Assembly: GCF_011801145.1 (NCBI RefSeq)
Contig: NZ_CP046172.1
Coordinates: 6,138,001-6,202,000, forward strand
DNA length: 64,000 nt
Direction of reading: 5' to 3'
From: Nocardia arthritidis
Lineage (GTDB): Bacteria; Actinomycetota; Actinomycetes; Mycobacteriales; Mycobacteriaceae
Position 1 is the stretch's first letter. Each line of letters starts with the position of its first letter. Shown piece by piece: positions 54,711-63,710 of the stretch. The notes below the pieces were generated by a model. It had not been told where the DNA came from. It made no database searches and saw nothing but the letters and a program-made list of their open reading frames with translations. Position numbers and translations under genes: made by a program.

Positions 54711-56306
54711 GTGCGGCTGCACCGCTACGAGGTGGGTCTGCGCTTCGCCGGTCGCGAATTCCGCTACCGCCTCCTCGTGCGCCTGATCCTGTGCGGTGAG
54801 CCGCACCTGGTGCTGATGCATATGCTCGGCCCACGATCGGACCACGAAAGCCTCTACGTACCGGTCGATTTCGCCGACATCGCGGTACAGGCGCCACTCC
54901 ATCGCACCCGTCCGCTGCATGGACCGGCCGACGTAGGCCATCGCGGCGAGGAAATCGTCGATGCGGTCCTCCGGCACGTCGTAGCGGCGCATCACCAGCA
55001 CCGGGCCGTCGGACGGATCCGGTTCGACGGCGAGTTCCGGATCCGGCCAGAACGGCGTCGGCGTCAGATCGACCTCCTCGGCGTTGTGCCGGATCTTCAG
55101 CCACAGCGTGCTCACCGCGCAGCCCCCCAGCAGCACCGCGGCGGCGAGCAGCGCGCGCACCGGACCGAATGCGCCCGCCACCAGACCCCAGATCAGCGAT
55201 CCGACCGCCTGGCCCGCCATGAACACCAGCAGATACACCGACAGCCCGCGCGCACGCACCCATGCGGGCAGCAAGAGCTGCACCGTCGAATTCAGCGTCG
55301 ACATGGACAGCATCCAGGCCAGTCCGGCGCCGACCAGCAGCGCGAGCACCACCGGCAGATTGGGCACGACGGCGACGCCCGCGGTGGCGACGCCGAAGAT
55401 CACCGCCGCGGCGGCGAGCCGCTGGGTCGGGGTGAGCAGCACCCGAATCCGGGACAGCGACAGCGCGCCGCACACCGCGCCGACACCGAGCGCACCGAGC
55501 ATCAGGCCGTAACCCGATGAGGTGAGGCCGAGCTGGTCGCGGGCGATCACCGGCAGCAGCGCCCACACCGCGCTACCCGGGCCGACGAACAGGATCGTGC
55601 GATACAGCACCTTCCTGATCGCCGGCGCCGAGCGGACGAATCGGGTGCCCGCCTGCACCGCGGCCAGCGGCCGCTCGCTGGGCAGTTTGCGTTTCTTCGG
55701 CGGGCGGCGCCAGACCGCCAGCACCGCGACGATGCCGCCGAACGAGATCGCGTTCAAGACGAACACCAGCGTCGGCCCGAACAGCGAGACCAGCACGCCG
55801 GCCAGCGCGGGCCCCACCGCGCGGCCGATGTTGAAATTCATGCTGCCGAGCGCGGACGCCGCCGGAATCTGTTCGCGTGCAACCAGTTCCGGCTGGATTG
55901 CCTGCCAGGCCGGTGCGGTGAGCGCCTGACCGCAGCCGAGCAGGAACAGCAGCGTCAGCAGTACGGCCGGGGTGGTGTGCCCGGTCGCGGTGAATACCGC
56001 GAGCACCGCGGCGAGCACCGCCATCGTCGACTGCGCGCTCAGCAGCAGCCTGCGCCGGTCGACCAGGTCGGCGATCACGCCGGACGGTATCGCCAGCATC
56101 ATGACCGGGAGGGTGAGGGCGGTTTGCACGAAGGAAACCAGCGCGGCGGCGTTCGGCTCGTCCACCAGGATCCACTGCGCGCCCACCGTCTGCATCCAGG
56201 TGCCGAGGTTCGACACCAGCTGCGCGATCCACAGCGCCCGGTAGATTCGCGACCGCATCGGCGCCCAAGTCGAAATGGTTGGGGTCGATGCGGTCACGGT
56301 GCTCAT
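54708..56306 (-). CDS. MFS transporter with a C-terminal cytosolic domain
   Basis: This 532-residue EntS-like (DUF894-type) MFS exporter has about 12 membrane helices over residues 20-400 and the GVIADLVDRRRLLL loop A. Beyond about residue 415 it carries a soluble domain (VLVMRRYDVPEDRIDDFLAAM, then YRDVGEIDRYVEAFVVRSW) resembling antibiotic-biosynthesis-monooxygenase/DUF4286-like alpha-beta barrels. The last codons and TAG stop overlap a dispersed repeat. Substrate unknown. Confidence 0.88.
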   Translation of the reverse strand: MSTVTASTPTISTWAPMRSRIYRALWIAQLVSNLGTWMQTVGAQWILVDEPNAAALVSFVQTALTLPVMMLAIPSGVIADLVDRRRLLLSAQSTMAVLAAVLAVFTATGHTTPAVLLTLLFLLGCGQALTAPAWQAIQPELVAREQIPAASALGSMNFNIGRAVGPALAGVLVSLFGPTLVFVLNAISFGGIVAVLAVWRRPPKKRKLPSERPLAAVQAGTRFVRSAPAIRKVLYRTILFVGPGSAVWALLPVIARDQLGLTSSGYGLMLGALGVGAVCGALSLSRIRVLLTPTQRLAAAAVIFGVATAGVAVVPNLPVVLALLVGAGLAWMLSMSTLNSTVQLLLPAWVRARGLSVYLLVFMAGQAVGSLIWGLVAGAFGPVRALLAAAVLLGGCAVSTLWLKIRHNAEEVDLTPTPFWPDPELAVEPDPSDGPVLVMRRYDVPEDRIDDFLAAMAYVGRSMQRTGAMEWRLYRDVGEIDRYVEAFVVRSWAEHMHQHQVRLTAQDQAHEEAVAEFATGEAQTHLVAVQPH

Positions 56307-56334
56307 TACCCTGAGCTTAGTGCCGCTGATCCGC

Positions 56335-56859
56335 TCATCCGACGTCTCTAGCGATCACGATCGGGTTCGCCGCGATCCGGGCCACGGTCTCCGCGTCGGG
56401 CGGGAATTCCCGTGCCCACAGCACCCAATCGGCCCGCAGCTCGGGGAGGGTGACCTGCGGCTGATCCACCGCGGAGAGCAGGCGGCCGGACCAGTCCATC
56501 TCGACCGTTTCCTCGGCGAAACCCATTGTGTAGCACAGGTAGTCGTTCCATCCGGCATACGATGTGGACAGCGTCAGCCGGTCCGGCGCGTCGAGTGCGA
56601 GCAGCCACCGCCCGTGCGCCCAATCCTGGTCGCTCAGCAACAGATTCGCCGTCAGCCGCAGCGGGCTCCGCCACGTCCAGCACCAAATCGGCGGCGCCCC
56701 AGCCGAATCGATCCCACGCCGAGCCATCTCGGCGACCACCGCCCGATACGCCGGACCGTAATCACCCGGCACGGTCGCCCAATCGGCCAGGTACTCCCCC
56801 TCGGCGTGGAGGGCGGCAACCACCTCGGGCGCCTGCAACGTCCACAATCGCACCCGCAC
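56335..56859 (-). CDS. DUF3841 family protein
   Basis: This 174-residue protein reads as DUF3841 (RLWTLQAPEVVAALHAEGEY, GYAPAYRAVVAEMARRG-like sequence and PPIWCWT). The start is GTG 56859; the frame runs 77 codons upstream without conserved content. It lies 28 bases before the MFS gene, likely in one operon with it. Function unknown. Confidence 0.72.
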   Translation of the reverse strand: MRVRLWTLQAPEVVAALHAEGEYLADWATVPGDYGPAYRAVVAEMARRGIDSAGAPPIWCWTWRSPLRLTANLLLSDQDWAHGRWLLALDAPDRLTLSTSYAGWNDYLCYTMGFAEETVEMDWSGRLLSAVDQPQVTLPELRADWVLWAREFPPDAETVARIAANPIVIARDVG

Positions 56860-56987
56860 ATGATCGGCCGCCGCACACCGCCGAGGCAAGCGACCCGCGC
56901 TCCGGCGGACGCTCGGCCCGGCCGAACGATACGGCAGTCCGAATGCGTGCCGGACCCGCGGCGCGGACCGACGCCAACTCCGTGTGG

Positions 56988-58190
56988 TCAGGAATCCTTG
57001 AATTCCGGGTTGGTACCGATCACGCCGCCCGGGAGGGTTTTGGGTTGTTCGCCGAGGAGTTCGTCGGTGTTCTCCTGGTTGATCAGCCACTCCGGGATCT
57101 TGTGCTCGGAATCCTCGTCGCCCTTGCCTTTTCCGGCCGCGCCGGGCATGCCGCCGAACGCGCCCTGGGCGCCGGTCGCGCCGCGGGCGGCGGCGGCTGC
57201 CGCTTGGTTGGCGGCGGCCGCGGTGCCCGCCAGGCCGGGCAGGCTTTGGCGCGGGGCCGCGGTCTTCGGGGTGTTGCCAGGGTTGCTCGGGACTCCCGGA
57301 GTGCTGCGGGGTAGGCCGGGAGTGCTCGGGATGGGCGTACTCGGGTTGAGGCCCGTCGGGTTCGTCTTGGTCGGATCGAGTCCGGTCGGGGTGGTCGGTT
57401 GCGTCGGCTTCGGATTAGTCGAAGTCGGGTTGGTGGAGGTCGGGTTCGTTCCGGTCGGCTGCCCGGTCTTGGGGTCGGTGCCCGGCTGGCCCTTGTCCTT
57501 GCCGTCGTCCTTGTCCTTGCCTTTGTCTTTGCCGGGGTCGTCGCCGCCCGGTTTCACGCCGGGAACGCCGTTGCCCGGAACTCCATTGCCGGGGACACCG
57601 TTGCCCGGGACGCCGGACTGCCAGTCCCATCCGCCGGGCGGGGCCTGCGGGATATCGACCGGGTTCGTCGGGTTGTTCGGCGTGGGGAATACCGGGATCT
57701 TGGCGTCGATGACACCCATCGGCTTCACGAAGTCCTTCTCCATGGCCTCGCGAGCCTCTTGCAATTTCTCGGACTTCTCGCCGTTCTTGCCCCAACTGAA
57801 GGGGTTGTACCAGTGCGGATCACCCTCCACCAGGCCCGGAATCCCGGTCTTGGTCATGCCGACAGCGGCCGATGCTTCCTCGACCCGGGATTGCATCTCC
57901 GAAATCGGACCGCTCAATTCTTGAGCGTTCTTGACGTAATTGCGAATCGCATCCATCGCCAGCGGCGCGGCTTTTCCGCCGGACCAGGCATCCGAGATCG
58001 ATTTCTGAATCGAGCGGTTGAAGGTCTCCAGACCCTGCTCCCACATTCGCCAGAGTTGACCATACTTTTGGCTCGCGGGACCCGCGTTCTCCGGCTTCTG
58101 CACCTCGAAGGTGTGCAGGATCTCCTTATGACTCCAGTTGTTCGGGTTCTCACCCCCGCTCGGGATACCTGGTGACTCGTATGCGTTCAT
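56988..58190 (-). CDS. PPE/WXG-like protein with a Pro/Gly/Thr-rich middle
   Basis: This 400-residue protein has a helical N-terminal domain of about 170 residues with SDAWSGGKAAP (a WxG element) as in type VII secretion substrates. A low-complexity middle follows, with GVPGNGVPGN repeats and NPTSTNPTST repeats, then a charged tail SEHKIPEWLINQENTDELLGE. That tail is common on actinobacterial proteins next to ESX-like genes. No signal peptide is present. ATG 58190 overlaps the upstream WXG-like gene stop by four bases. Transport through a type VII system is inferred, not shown. Confidence 0.72.
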   Translation of the reverse strand: MNAYESPGIPSGGENPNNWSHKEILHTFEVQKPENAGPASQKYGQLWRMWEQGLETFNRSIQKSISDAWSGGKAAPLAMDAIRNYVKNAQELSGPISEMQSRVEEASAAVGMTKTGIPGLVEGDPHWYNPFSWGKNGEKSEKLQEAREAMEKDFVKPMGVIDAKIPVFPTPNNPTNPVDIPQAPPGGWDWQSGVPGNGVPGNGVPGNGVPGVKPGGDDPGKDKGKDKDDGKDKGQPGTDPKTGQPTGTNPTSTNPTSTNPKPTQPTTPTGLDPTKTNPTGLNPSTPIPSTPGLPRSTPGVPSNPGNTPKTAAPRQSLPGLAGTAAAANQAAAAAARGATGAQGAFGGMPGAAGKGKGDEDSEHKIPEWLINQENTDELLGEQPKTLPGGVIGTNPEFKDS

Positions 58191-58666
58191 TTCGGCCTCG
58201 ATGAGAGATCGGGAGCTTTGACCTGCGGGCGTGTGTCCGGTACGTCCTTCTTACTGTTGAATGCGGCCGCGAATTCGGCGTCGGACTGGACGAGGCGGTC
58301 ACGGACGATACGGTGGGCTTCCTGGATGTCTTCGATGATCTGGAGGTGCTGGTCCAGTATCTTGTAAATACTATTCGGGTCGTCTTGCGCCTTTTTCCGG
58401 AACCGATTGACGACGGTTTCCCCCGAGACCAACGTACGAAGGTCGACCTGGCAGTACATGGGGGATTCTCCGCAGCCCCAAGCCTGCTGGCTTGCAATAT
58501 CTTGCGCGACTGTTTGCATGTCTTTAATTGTCCTTTTGAAGGACTCGCAGTCGCGATCGATATTGATGAAATCGTCAGCCGACAGCCTTATCGTCAGATT
58601 CCCATCCTTCACCTCTTTGAGTAGGTTGGCCATTGGTCGAGGTGATTGAGTTGCATCGTCGCTCAT
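58187..58666 (-). CDS. small helical WXG-like protein
   Basis: This 159-residue protein is helical with a central ASQQAWGCGESP turn, close to the WxG turn of ESX substrates but with Cys in the middle. The GGAGGG site precedes ATG 58666. It lies between a DUF3558 lipoprotein and the PPE-like protein and overlaps the latter, so the three form one transcript. Base composition looks lower in GC than the surroundings. The family is not recognised. Confidence 0.6.
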   Translation of the reverse strand: MSDDATQSPRPMANLLKEVKDGNLTIRLSADDFINIDRDCESFKRTIKDMQTVAQDIASQQAWGCGESPMYCQVDLRTLVSGETVVNRFRKKAQDDPNSIYKILDQHLQIIEDIQEAHRIVRDRLVQSDAEFAAAFNSKKDVPDTRPQVKAPDLSSRPK

Positions 58667-58693
58667 TTGTTTCCCTCCCGACGTGGGTGACGA

Positions 58694-59272
58694 TCAGGCT
58701 CCGGCCGGTATCATCGGAGCAATCTTGTCTGCTAAAGATTTCGCAATGTCGCACGAGTCGAGCTTGCCGGTGTCTTTCCTGCTGGGTGGATTGTTTACAT
58801 TGATGTCGAGGCTACCGCCCTTCATCTCCACATCCACTGTGCACGAATCCTTGATATTGGGGCCTAGGAACTGACGGGAAGAGATCGCTCGTCGCCCATC
58901 GACCGTTAACTCTTTGGTTTCGGGGAACTGCTTGGCCCGCACCATATCCACCGTGAGATTGGTCATCCTGATATATCCGCCGTAGCCATCATCGGTCCGC
59001 AGATACCGACAGCCGCGTAATTTGAGTCCACCGCCGAGGTCCGACTCGTCTGGGCCGCGATTCTCGAGCTTCTCGGAATCCAGGAAACTCTGTGGGAGAT
59101 TACAACCGTCGAAGCCGCTCGGCACGTCCGCAGCGGGACCTGTCGACGAGGAGGTTTTGGCGCTACTCGACGGCCCGGCGGTACCGCCCGTGGACGACCC
59201 GCATCCCGCGAGGACAAACACGGCCCCGACAGCGAAGACGGTCAAACACAATGACTTCGGCCTGCTCGTCAT
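58694..59272 (-). CDS. DUF3558 lipoprotein
   Basis: This 192-residue lipoprotein has a signal peptide ending in LAGC (21-24; Cys 24 lipid-modified), a Ser/Thr linker and a DUF3558 domain with conserved Cys residues (GCNLP, RGCRYL, DSCDIAKSLADK). DUF3558 proteins are typical of Nocardia and relatives and often lie next to type VII-secretion-like genes, as here. Function unknown. Confidence 0.85.
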   Translation of the reverse strand: MTSRPKSLCLTVFAVGAVFVLAGCGSSTGGTAGPSSSAKTSSSTGPAADVPSGFDGCNLPQSFLDSEKLENRGPDESDLGGGLKLRGCRYLRTDDGYGGYIRMTNLTVDMVRAKQFPETKELTVDGRRAISSRQFLGPNIKDSCTVDVEMKGGSLDINVNNPPSRKDTGKLDSCDIAKSLADKIAPMIPAGA

Positions 59273-59532
59273 CGATTCCCCATAAGCCGGTGCGCACGCT
59301 ACGACCCGCCAGGACCGGACCGGCCTCTCCGCCCCCTGAAGCGTCTGGAAGTTCCTGCGACGTTACCGGTGGGTCCATTGACCTCGCAAGCAGCCGCCCA
59401 CCCCGGCGGACAAGGGCCGATCGGGACCAACGTCAACGCCATCATCCACCCGCAGAGGCGTAGCCGATCCCGAGGGAGCCACCCCGCAGCGAGCCTGCTC
59501 CGGTCATCGGATACTTCGCGGCCGAATGCTCG

Positions 59533-60567
59533 TCAGACCCCGAGCCCGCCGGCCAGCACGGGCCACGAATCATGCAGCGGCGCTTGCCAATACGGCCACG
59601 AGTGGGTGCCGATCGGGTAGTACTTCACGGTGGCCGGAATGCCATCGCCGCGCAGCTCGGCGTCGAATCCGGTGGTGCAGTCGTGCGCACCCTGCTCGAC
59701 GGCGACAGCAGCGGCCTCGGTGGTCGGCCAACTGAAGGTCGGATCGAAGGTCGCGTCCGCGGGTCCGGGTACGCCCGTGCCGGTCGACACGAACAACGCC
59801 TTGCCGCGCAATCCGTCGGTGTGCAGGCTCACGTCGTGCGCGGGCCACTGCGGGTCGCCTGCGGTCCCCCACATGTTGTCCGGGTTGCCACCGCGTTCGA
59901 AAACCGCTGTGCGAACATAGGTTTGGCCGACATTGCTGGTGAACAGGCAACCGCTGTACGCGGCCACCGACCGGTACAGCGCCGGGTTCCGGAAGGCCAG
60001 CGTCATCGCGGCCTGGCCGCCCATCGAAACACCCGCGACGCCGTTGCGGCCGCTGCCGTGGAAGTTGGTATCGATCAGGGGTGGAAGTTCCTGGCTGAGG
60101 AAGGTCTCCCACTGGTTGTGCCCCAGACCGGGATCATCGCGCAGCCAGTTCGTATAGAACGTGCCGCCACCGCCGACGGCCAGTACGACATTCACCGGCT
60201 TGTCGGCGAAGAAAGCGACGGCATCGGTGCGCAACGTCCACGTGCTCTGCCCCTCCGACGCGTCGGCGCCGTTACCGTCCAGCAGGTACAACGTCGGATG
60301 CGGTGTCGTCGAATCCGCCGGCGACAACAGGTCGACCTGAACGATCCGCCCCATCGCCGGTGACCGCACGAACACCTGCAACCACCGGTCCGTGCGCTTG
60401 ACAATGTGATCGATCTGCGCCTGCGCCAGCACGACAGGTGCCCCGATGACCGTCCCGGCCAAGACGAGTCCCACAATCCCCACCACCGACAGCGATCTCA
60501 CCAACGGCCCCCGACGATTCGTTCGCGGTGCGCGGGGACGAAACCTTCGGGTGAACCAGATCGACAT
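59533..60567 (-). CDS. antigen 85-type mycolyltransferase
   Basis: This 344-residue exported esterase has a basic N-terminus and a membrane-spanning segment (VVGIVGLVLAGTVIGAPVVL). The alpha/beta hydrolase fold contains GGGGTFYTNW, the nucleophile in GVSMGG (S181) and GTHSWPYWQ near the C-terminus, the wording of mycolyltransferases that attach mycolic acids to trehalose and arabinogalactan. It supports a mycolate-containing host. Confidence 0.88.
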   Translation of the reverse strand: MSIWFTRRFRPRAPRTNRRGPLVRSLSVVGIVGLVLAGTVIGAPVVLAQAQIDHIVKRTDRWLQVFVRSPAMGRIVQVDLLSPADSTTPHPTLYLLDGNGADASEGQSTWTLRTDAVAFFADKPVNVVLAVGGGGTFYTNWLRDDPGLGHNQWETFLSQELPPLIDTNFHGSGRNGVAGVSMGGQAAMTLAFRNPALYRSVAAYSGCLFTSNVGQTYVRTAVFERGGNPDNMWGTAGDPQWPAHDVSLHTDGLRGKALFVSTGTGVPGPADATFDPTFSWPTTEAAAVAVEQGAHDCTTGFDAELRGDGIPATVKYYPIGTHSWPYWQAPLHDSWPVLAGGLGV

Positions 60568-60675
60568 ATCACTTCCCTACGTCGAAAACCACAGCGGTGG
60601 ACGCACCTTACCGATCTGAACACACCGAATCGGACCAGTCGGATAGGACACGCACCCCGCAACCTCTAGTCGGTT

Positions 60676-60801
60676 TCAGCCCGGAGGTGCCCCTAGTTGC
60701 CGACCGACCCGAGGGGCGCAGCCGGTGACCAACATCCCAGAGACAGAGACAGCGCCGAGCCGGAGGGCGGACCGCCGGAGTTGACAGGCGGTCCGCCGCA
60801 T
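60676..60801 (-). CDS. 41-aa lipoprotein-like ORF coupled to the EamA gene
   Basis: ATG 60801 lies 2 bases after the EamA stop, with GGAGGG 6 bases upstream inside the EamA 3' end. The 41 residues form a lipoprotein signal: basic start MRRTACQLRRSA, hydrophobic segment and the lipobox VTGC, followed by only 13 residues. It may be a micro-lipoprotein or a truncated remnant. A perfect hairpin lies inside the frame. Confidence 0.45.
   Translation of the reverse strand: MRRTACQLRRSALRLGAVSVSGMLVTGCAPRVGRQLGAPPG
60766..60797 (-). terminator. perfect hairpin after the EamA gene
   Basis: GGCGGACCGCC (60766-60776) pairs with GGCGGTCCGCC (60787-60797) around a 10-base loop, starting 7 bases past the EamA stop on the minus strand. 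It could end the message or attenuate the 41-aa ORF that contains it. Confidence 0.6.
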
Positions 60802-60803
60802 AT

Positions 60804-61715
60804 TCAGCCCTCCATTTCTTCGATATCGCTCGCCGCACGCGCGGCGAGTAGTAAGGCCGCCACCAGCAGGGCCGCACCGACCAGTGCGAGGGGGCGCAGG
60901 CGGTCGCCGAGGATGACGGCGGCGAGGATGGTGCCGGTGAGCGGTTCCAGCAGGGCCATGGCCGCGGTGGTTCCCGGGCCTGCGGCGGGCAGGCCGTGGA
61001 AGTACAGCGAGTAGGCGGCGGCGGTCGGGAAGAGGCCGAGTGCCAGTAGCAGGGCGATGCTGGTCGGTGTCACGGTGAAACTGAGACCGGTGCTCGCGGC
61101 CAACGGGGCGAGGAGCACCGCGCCGCCGGTGAAACCGAGCGCGGTGGTGGTCATCGGCTCGAGACCGTCGACCGGATCGGCGCTGATCAGCGTCATGATG
61201 GCGAAGCCGGCGGCGGCAGCGGCGGCCAGCGCGGCGCCGAGCAGCAGCCCGGCGGCCGAGCCCGTGGCCGGGCCGCCGACCAGCAGCGTCAGACCGGACA
61301 GGGCGAGACCGATCGTCGCGACGCGGCGGCGGTCCAGTGCCCGCCTGCCGGTGAGCTGTTCCAGCACCGCGACGAATACCGGTGACATCCCGATCGTGAT
61401 CAGGGTCGCGAGGCTCACCGACGACGCGGCCACCGCGCCGAAGTAGCACATCTGAAACCAGCCCGCGAGTGCGGCGATCGCACCGATTCTGCGCCACGCC
61501 AACCGATTTCGCGGCATCGGCCGCCTGGTGACGATCAACGTCAGGATCAGTAGTAGACCGCCGGTACCGAGTCGGCAGGCGGCGACCGCGATCGGGGCGA
61601 GGCCGGTGGCCCGGCCGAGCAGCGCACCGAGCAAACCGCCGGTGCCCCAGAGGATTCCGGCCGCGATAAGAGATATCAGCCCGGAACGCCGGGCCGTCGA
61701 CACAACTGTGGACAT
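60804..61715 (-). CDS. EamA/DMT family transporter
   Basis: This 303-residue protein has ten hydrophobic segments arranged as two EamA repeats (the second begins about residue 150) and is a small-molecule permease of the drug/metabolite type. ATG 61715 lies downstream of a GGAGC stretch. Substrate unknown. It is coupled to a 41-aa lipoprotein-like ORF. Confidence 0.85.
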   Translation of the reverse strand: MSTVVSTARRSGLISLIAAGILWGTGGLLGALLGRATGLAPIAVAACRLGTGGLLLILTLIVTRRPMPRNRLAWRRIGAIAALAGWFQMCYFGAVAASSVSLATLITIGMSPVFVAVLEQLTGRRALDRRRVATIGLALSGLTLLVGGPATGSAAGLLLGAALAAAAAAGFAIMTLISADPVDGLEPMTTTALGFTGGAVLLAPLAASTGLSFTVTPTSIALLLALGLFPTAAAYSLYFHGLPAAGPGTTAAMALLEPLTGTILAAVILGDRLRPLALVGAALLVAALLLAARAASDIEEMEG

Positions 61716-62116
61716 GAAAAGTTCGCGCTCCTGCGATGGGACCGCGACGAGCCGCCGAGCCGGATGGCCGCATCGGGCCATCGCGAATCACCCGCGGACG
61801 TCGCGGATCGGATCAATGATCGAGATCGCGGAAGCGAGGTGCACCGAAGGCACGTGAAACAGGCACGAACGCCAACACACAGCCGAAGCCGAGGCAGGAA
61901 GTACGCCTGAAGAGCACGCTCACCGATCGCGGTGGCGCGCTACCCAATACACCTCGCTCAGGAGGCCGGGGGCGGAGTGATCGGAAAGAGTCGATGCACG
62001 AACCCGATACTACTGCCCGCCGCTTGTCGCCGCACCGCCGGATGGGCACTCCCTTTATGCTCGAATCCGGATCGGCCGGTACGCACCCGCCGCGTCGCTG
62101 AAAGGACTTCTGCCCC
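61716..62116. other. divergent intergenic region, 401 bases
   Basis: This separates the EamA gene from the amidohydrolase. AAGGA lies 11 bases before ATG 62117. A GGAAGTACGCCTGA stretch near 61898-61911 looks like a decayed end of the dispersed repeat. No gene is visible. Confidence 0.5.
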
Positions 62117-62929
62117 ATGACCATCGACGTCTGGGCCCAGCATCCCACCACCCACTTCCTGGCGCAGGATATGTTCGCGTCGCTGCGGCGCTGGACCGGC
62201 GGTGTGATTCCGGAGGGTGAAATCCCCCTGTCGGTCACCATCGCCGCACTCGACGCGGGCGGTGTCGACAAGGCGTTGATCTCGGCATGGCATGGTCCGC
62301 AAGGGGTGCTGATCTCCAACGACGAGGTGGCCGCCTGGGTCGCCGAGGCGCCGGACCGGTTGGCCGGGATCGCATCGGTGGACCTGCGCGATCCGATGGC
62401 GGGCATCCGGGAACTGCGCCGCCGCGTGCTGGACGACGGTTTCAAGGGGCTGCGGGTGCTGCCCTGGCTGTGGGAGACGCCGCCGACGGACCGGCGGTTC
62501 TATCCGCTGTTCGCGGCCTGCGTCGAATTGGGGGTGCCGTTCTGCACCCAGGTCGGGCACACCGGCCCGCTGCGCCCGTCCGAAACCGGAAGGCCCATCC
62601 CGTATATCGATCAGATCGCGATCGATTTCCCGGAGCTGACCATCGTCTGCGGACATGTCGGCTACCCGTGGACCGAGGAGATGATCGCGGTGGCGCGCAA
62701 ACATCCGAACGTCGTCATCGATACCTCCGCCTACACCACGAAACGCCTTCCGCCGGAACTGATCTCGTATCTGAAATCGGGTAGCGGACGGCACAAGGTG
62801 CTGTTCGGCACGAACTTTCCGATGATCGTGCCGCAGCACGCGCTGGCGGGTCTGGACGAGCTCGGCTTGGACGACGAGGTGCGCGAACTGTATCTGGACG
62901 ACAACGCCCGCCGCGTCTTCAAGCTCTAA
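62117..62929 (+). CDS. amidohydrolase family 2 protein
   Basis: This 270-residue TIM barrel belongs to the ACMSD/amidohydrolase-2 group (decarboxylases and hydrolases with a single metal). GHVGYPWTEEM, VVIDTSAYTTK and LFGTNFPMI are family segments. The usual N-terminal HxH metal site is not evident: the start reads DVWAQHPTTHF, which may substitute. A convergent TetR regulator follows. Confidence 0.8.
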   Translation: MTIDVWAQHPTTHFLAQDMFASLRRWTGGVIPEGEIPLSVTIAALDAGGVDKALISAWHGPQGVLISNDEVAAWVAEAPDRLAGIASVDLRDPMAGIRELRRRVLDDGFKGLRVLPWLWETPPTDRRFYPLFAACVELGVPFCTQVGHTGPLRPSETGRPIPYIDQIAIDFPELTIVCGHVGYPWTEEMIAVARKHPNVVIDTSAYTTKRLPPELISYLKSGSGRHKVLFGTNFPMIVPQHALAGLDELGLDDEVRELYLDDNARRVFKL

Positions 62930-62934
62930 AAGAG

Positions 62935-63567
62935 TTACCGCTCAATACCTTTGGCGTTGACGTAGGTGCCGAGCAGATCCTCGATCAGCTCCAGCACCGC
63001 ATCGTCCATCGCCGGATCGGGTATCACGCCGCGCACCACCGCCTGCCCCGAGAAGAGGTGCAGCACAAGGAAGAACAGCGGCCGCCGCACCCGTTCCGGG
63101 AAGCGTTCCAGCACCGCGGTCCGCTCCACCTCCGCGACGATCTCGGCATAGTAGCTCTCGATGGATGGCGCGATCCTGGCGCGCAATTCGGCATCCGAGC
63201 GTGCCGCCAGATAGATCTCGCGCAGTGCGTGCGTGATGTTGTCGGCCTGTGCCGCCCGCAGGAACCGCAGCGCGGCGTCGATCGAATTCCCTTGGTCGCC
63301 AAGCTGTTCCATCACCGTCCGGAATCCGGCGGTCTGCCGTGACAGCACCTCGCCGACGGTGCGCACGATGAGGTCCAGCCTGCTGTCGAACTGGCGGAAC
63401 ATCGCGCCGACGGAAAGTCCGGCGCGCCCGCAGATCTCCTGCACGGTCGCGTGCTGATAGCCGACCTCGCCGATGGCCGCGATGGTGGCGTCGACCAATT
63501 TGGCGACGGTCGCGGCCCGGCGTTCCTGCTGGGTGCGGCGCGGGCGATGGGCGGGTTCGGCGGTCAT
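62935..63567 (-). CDS. TetR family regulator
   Basis: This 210-residue regulator has an N-terminal HTH (ATVQEICGRAGLSVGAMFRQF) and a helical ligand domain. ATG 63567 begins MTAEPAHRPRRTQQERRA; the upstream frame has no good start. It converges on the amidohydrolase and diverges from the secreted lipase. Confidence 0.87.
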   Translation of the reverse strand: MTAEPAHRPRRTQQERRAATVAKLVDATIAAIGEVGYQHATVQEICGRAGLSVGAMFRQFDSRLDLIVRTVGEVLSRQTAGFRTVMEQLGDQGNSIDAALRFLRAAQADNITHALREIYLAARSDAELRARIAPSIESYYAEIVAEVERTAVLERFPERVRRPLFFLVLHLFSGQAVVRGVIPDPAMDDAVLELIEDLLGTYVNAKGIER

Positions 63568-63623
63568 GGCTGACCATCCTGCCGGGTGGCCGGGCAGGCC
63601 GATCGAAGTGGTGGGCGTGATCG

Positions 63624-63653
63624 TTGACACATTGCCGCACAACACCTTACAGT
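63624..63653 (+). promoter_or_regulatory. sigma-A-like promoter
   Basis: TTGACA (63624-63629) and TACAGT (63648-63653) are 18 bases apart, 58 bases before the lipase ATG. Confidence 0.6.
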
Positions 63654-63710
63654 CTGCGACGTCAGTTAGGAAATGCTTGCTCTCTTTTTAGCCCGATGAG
63701 GAGCTCCACC

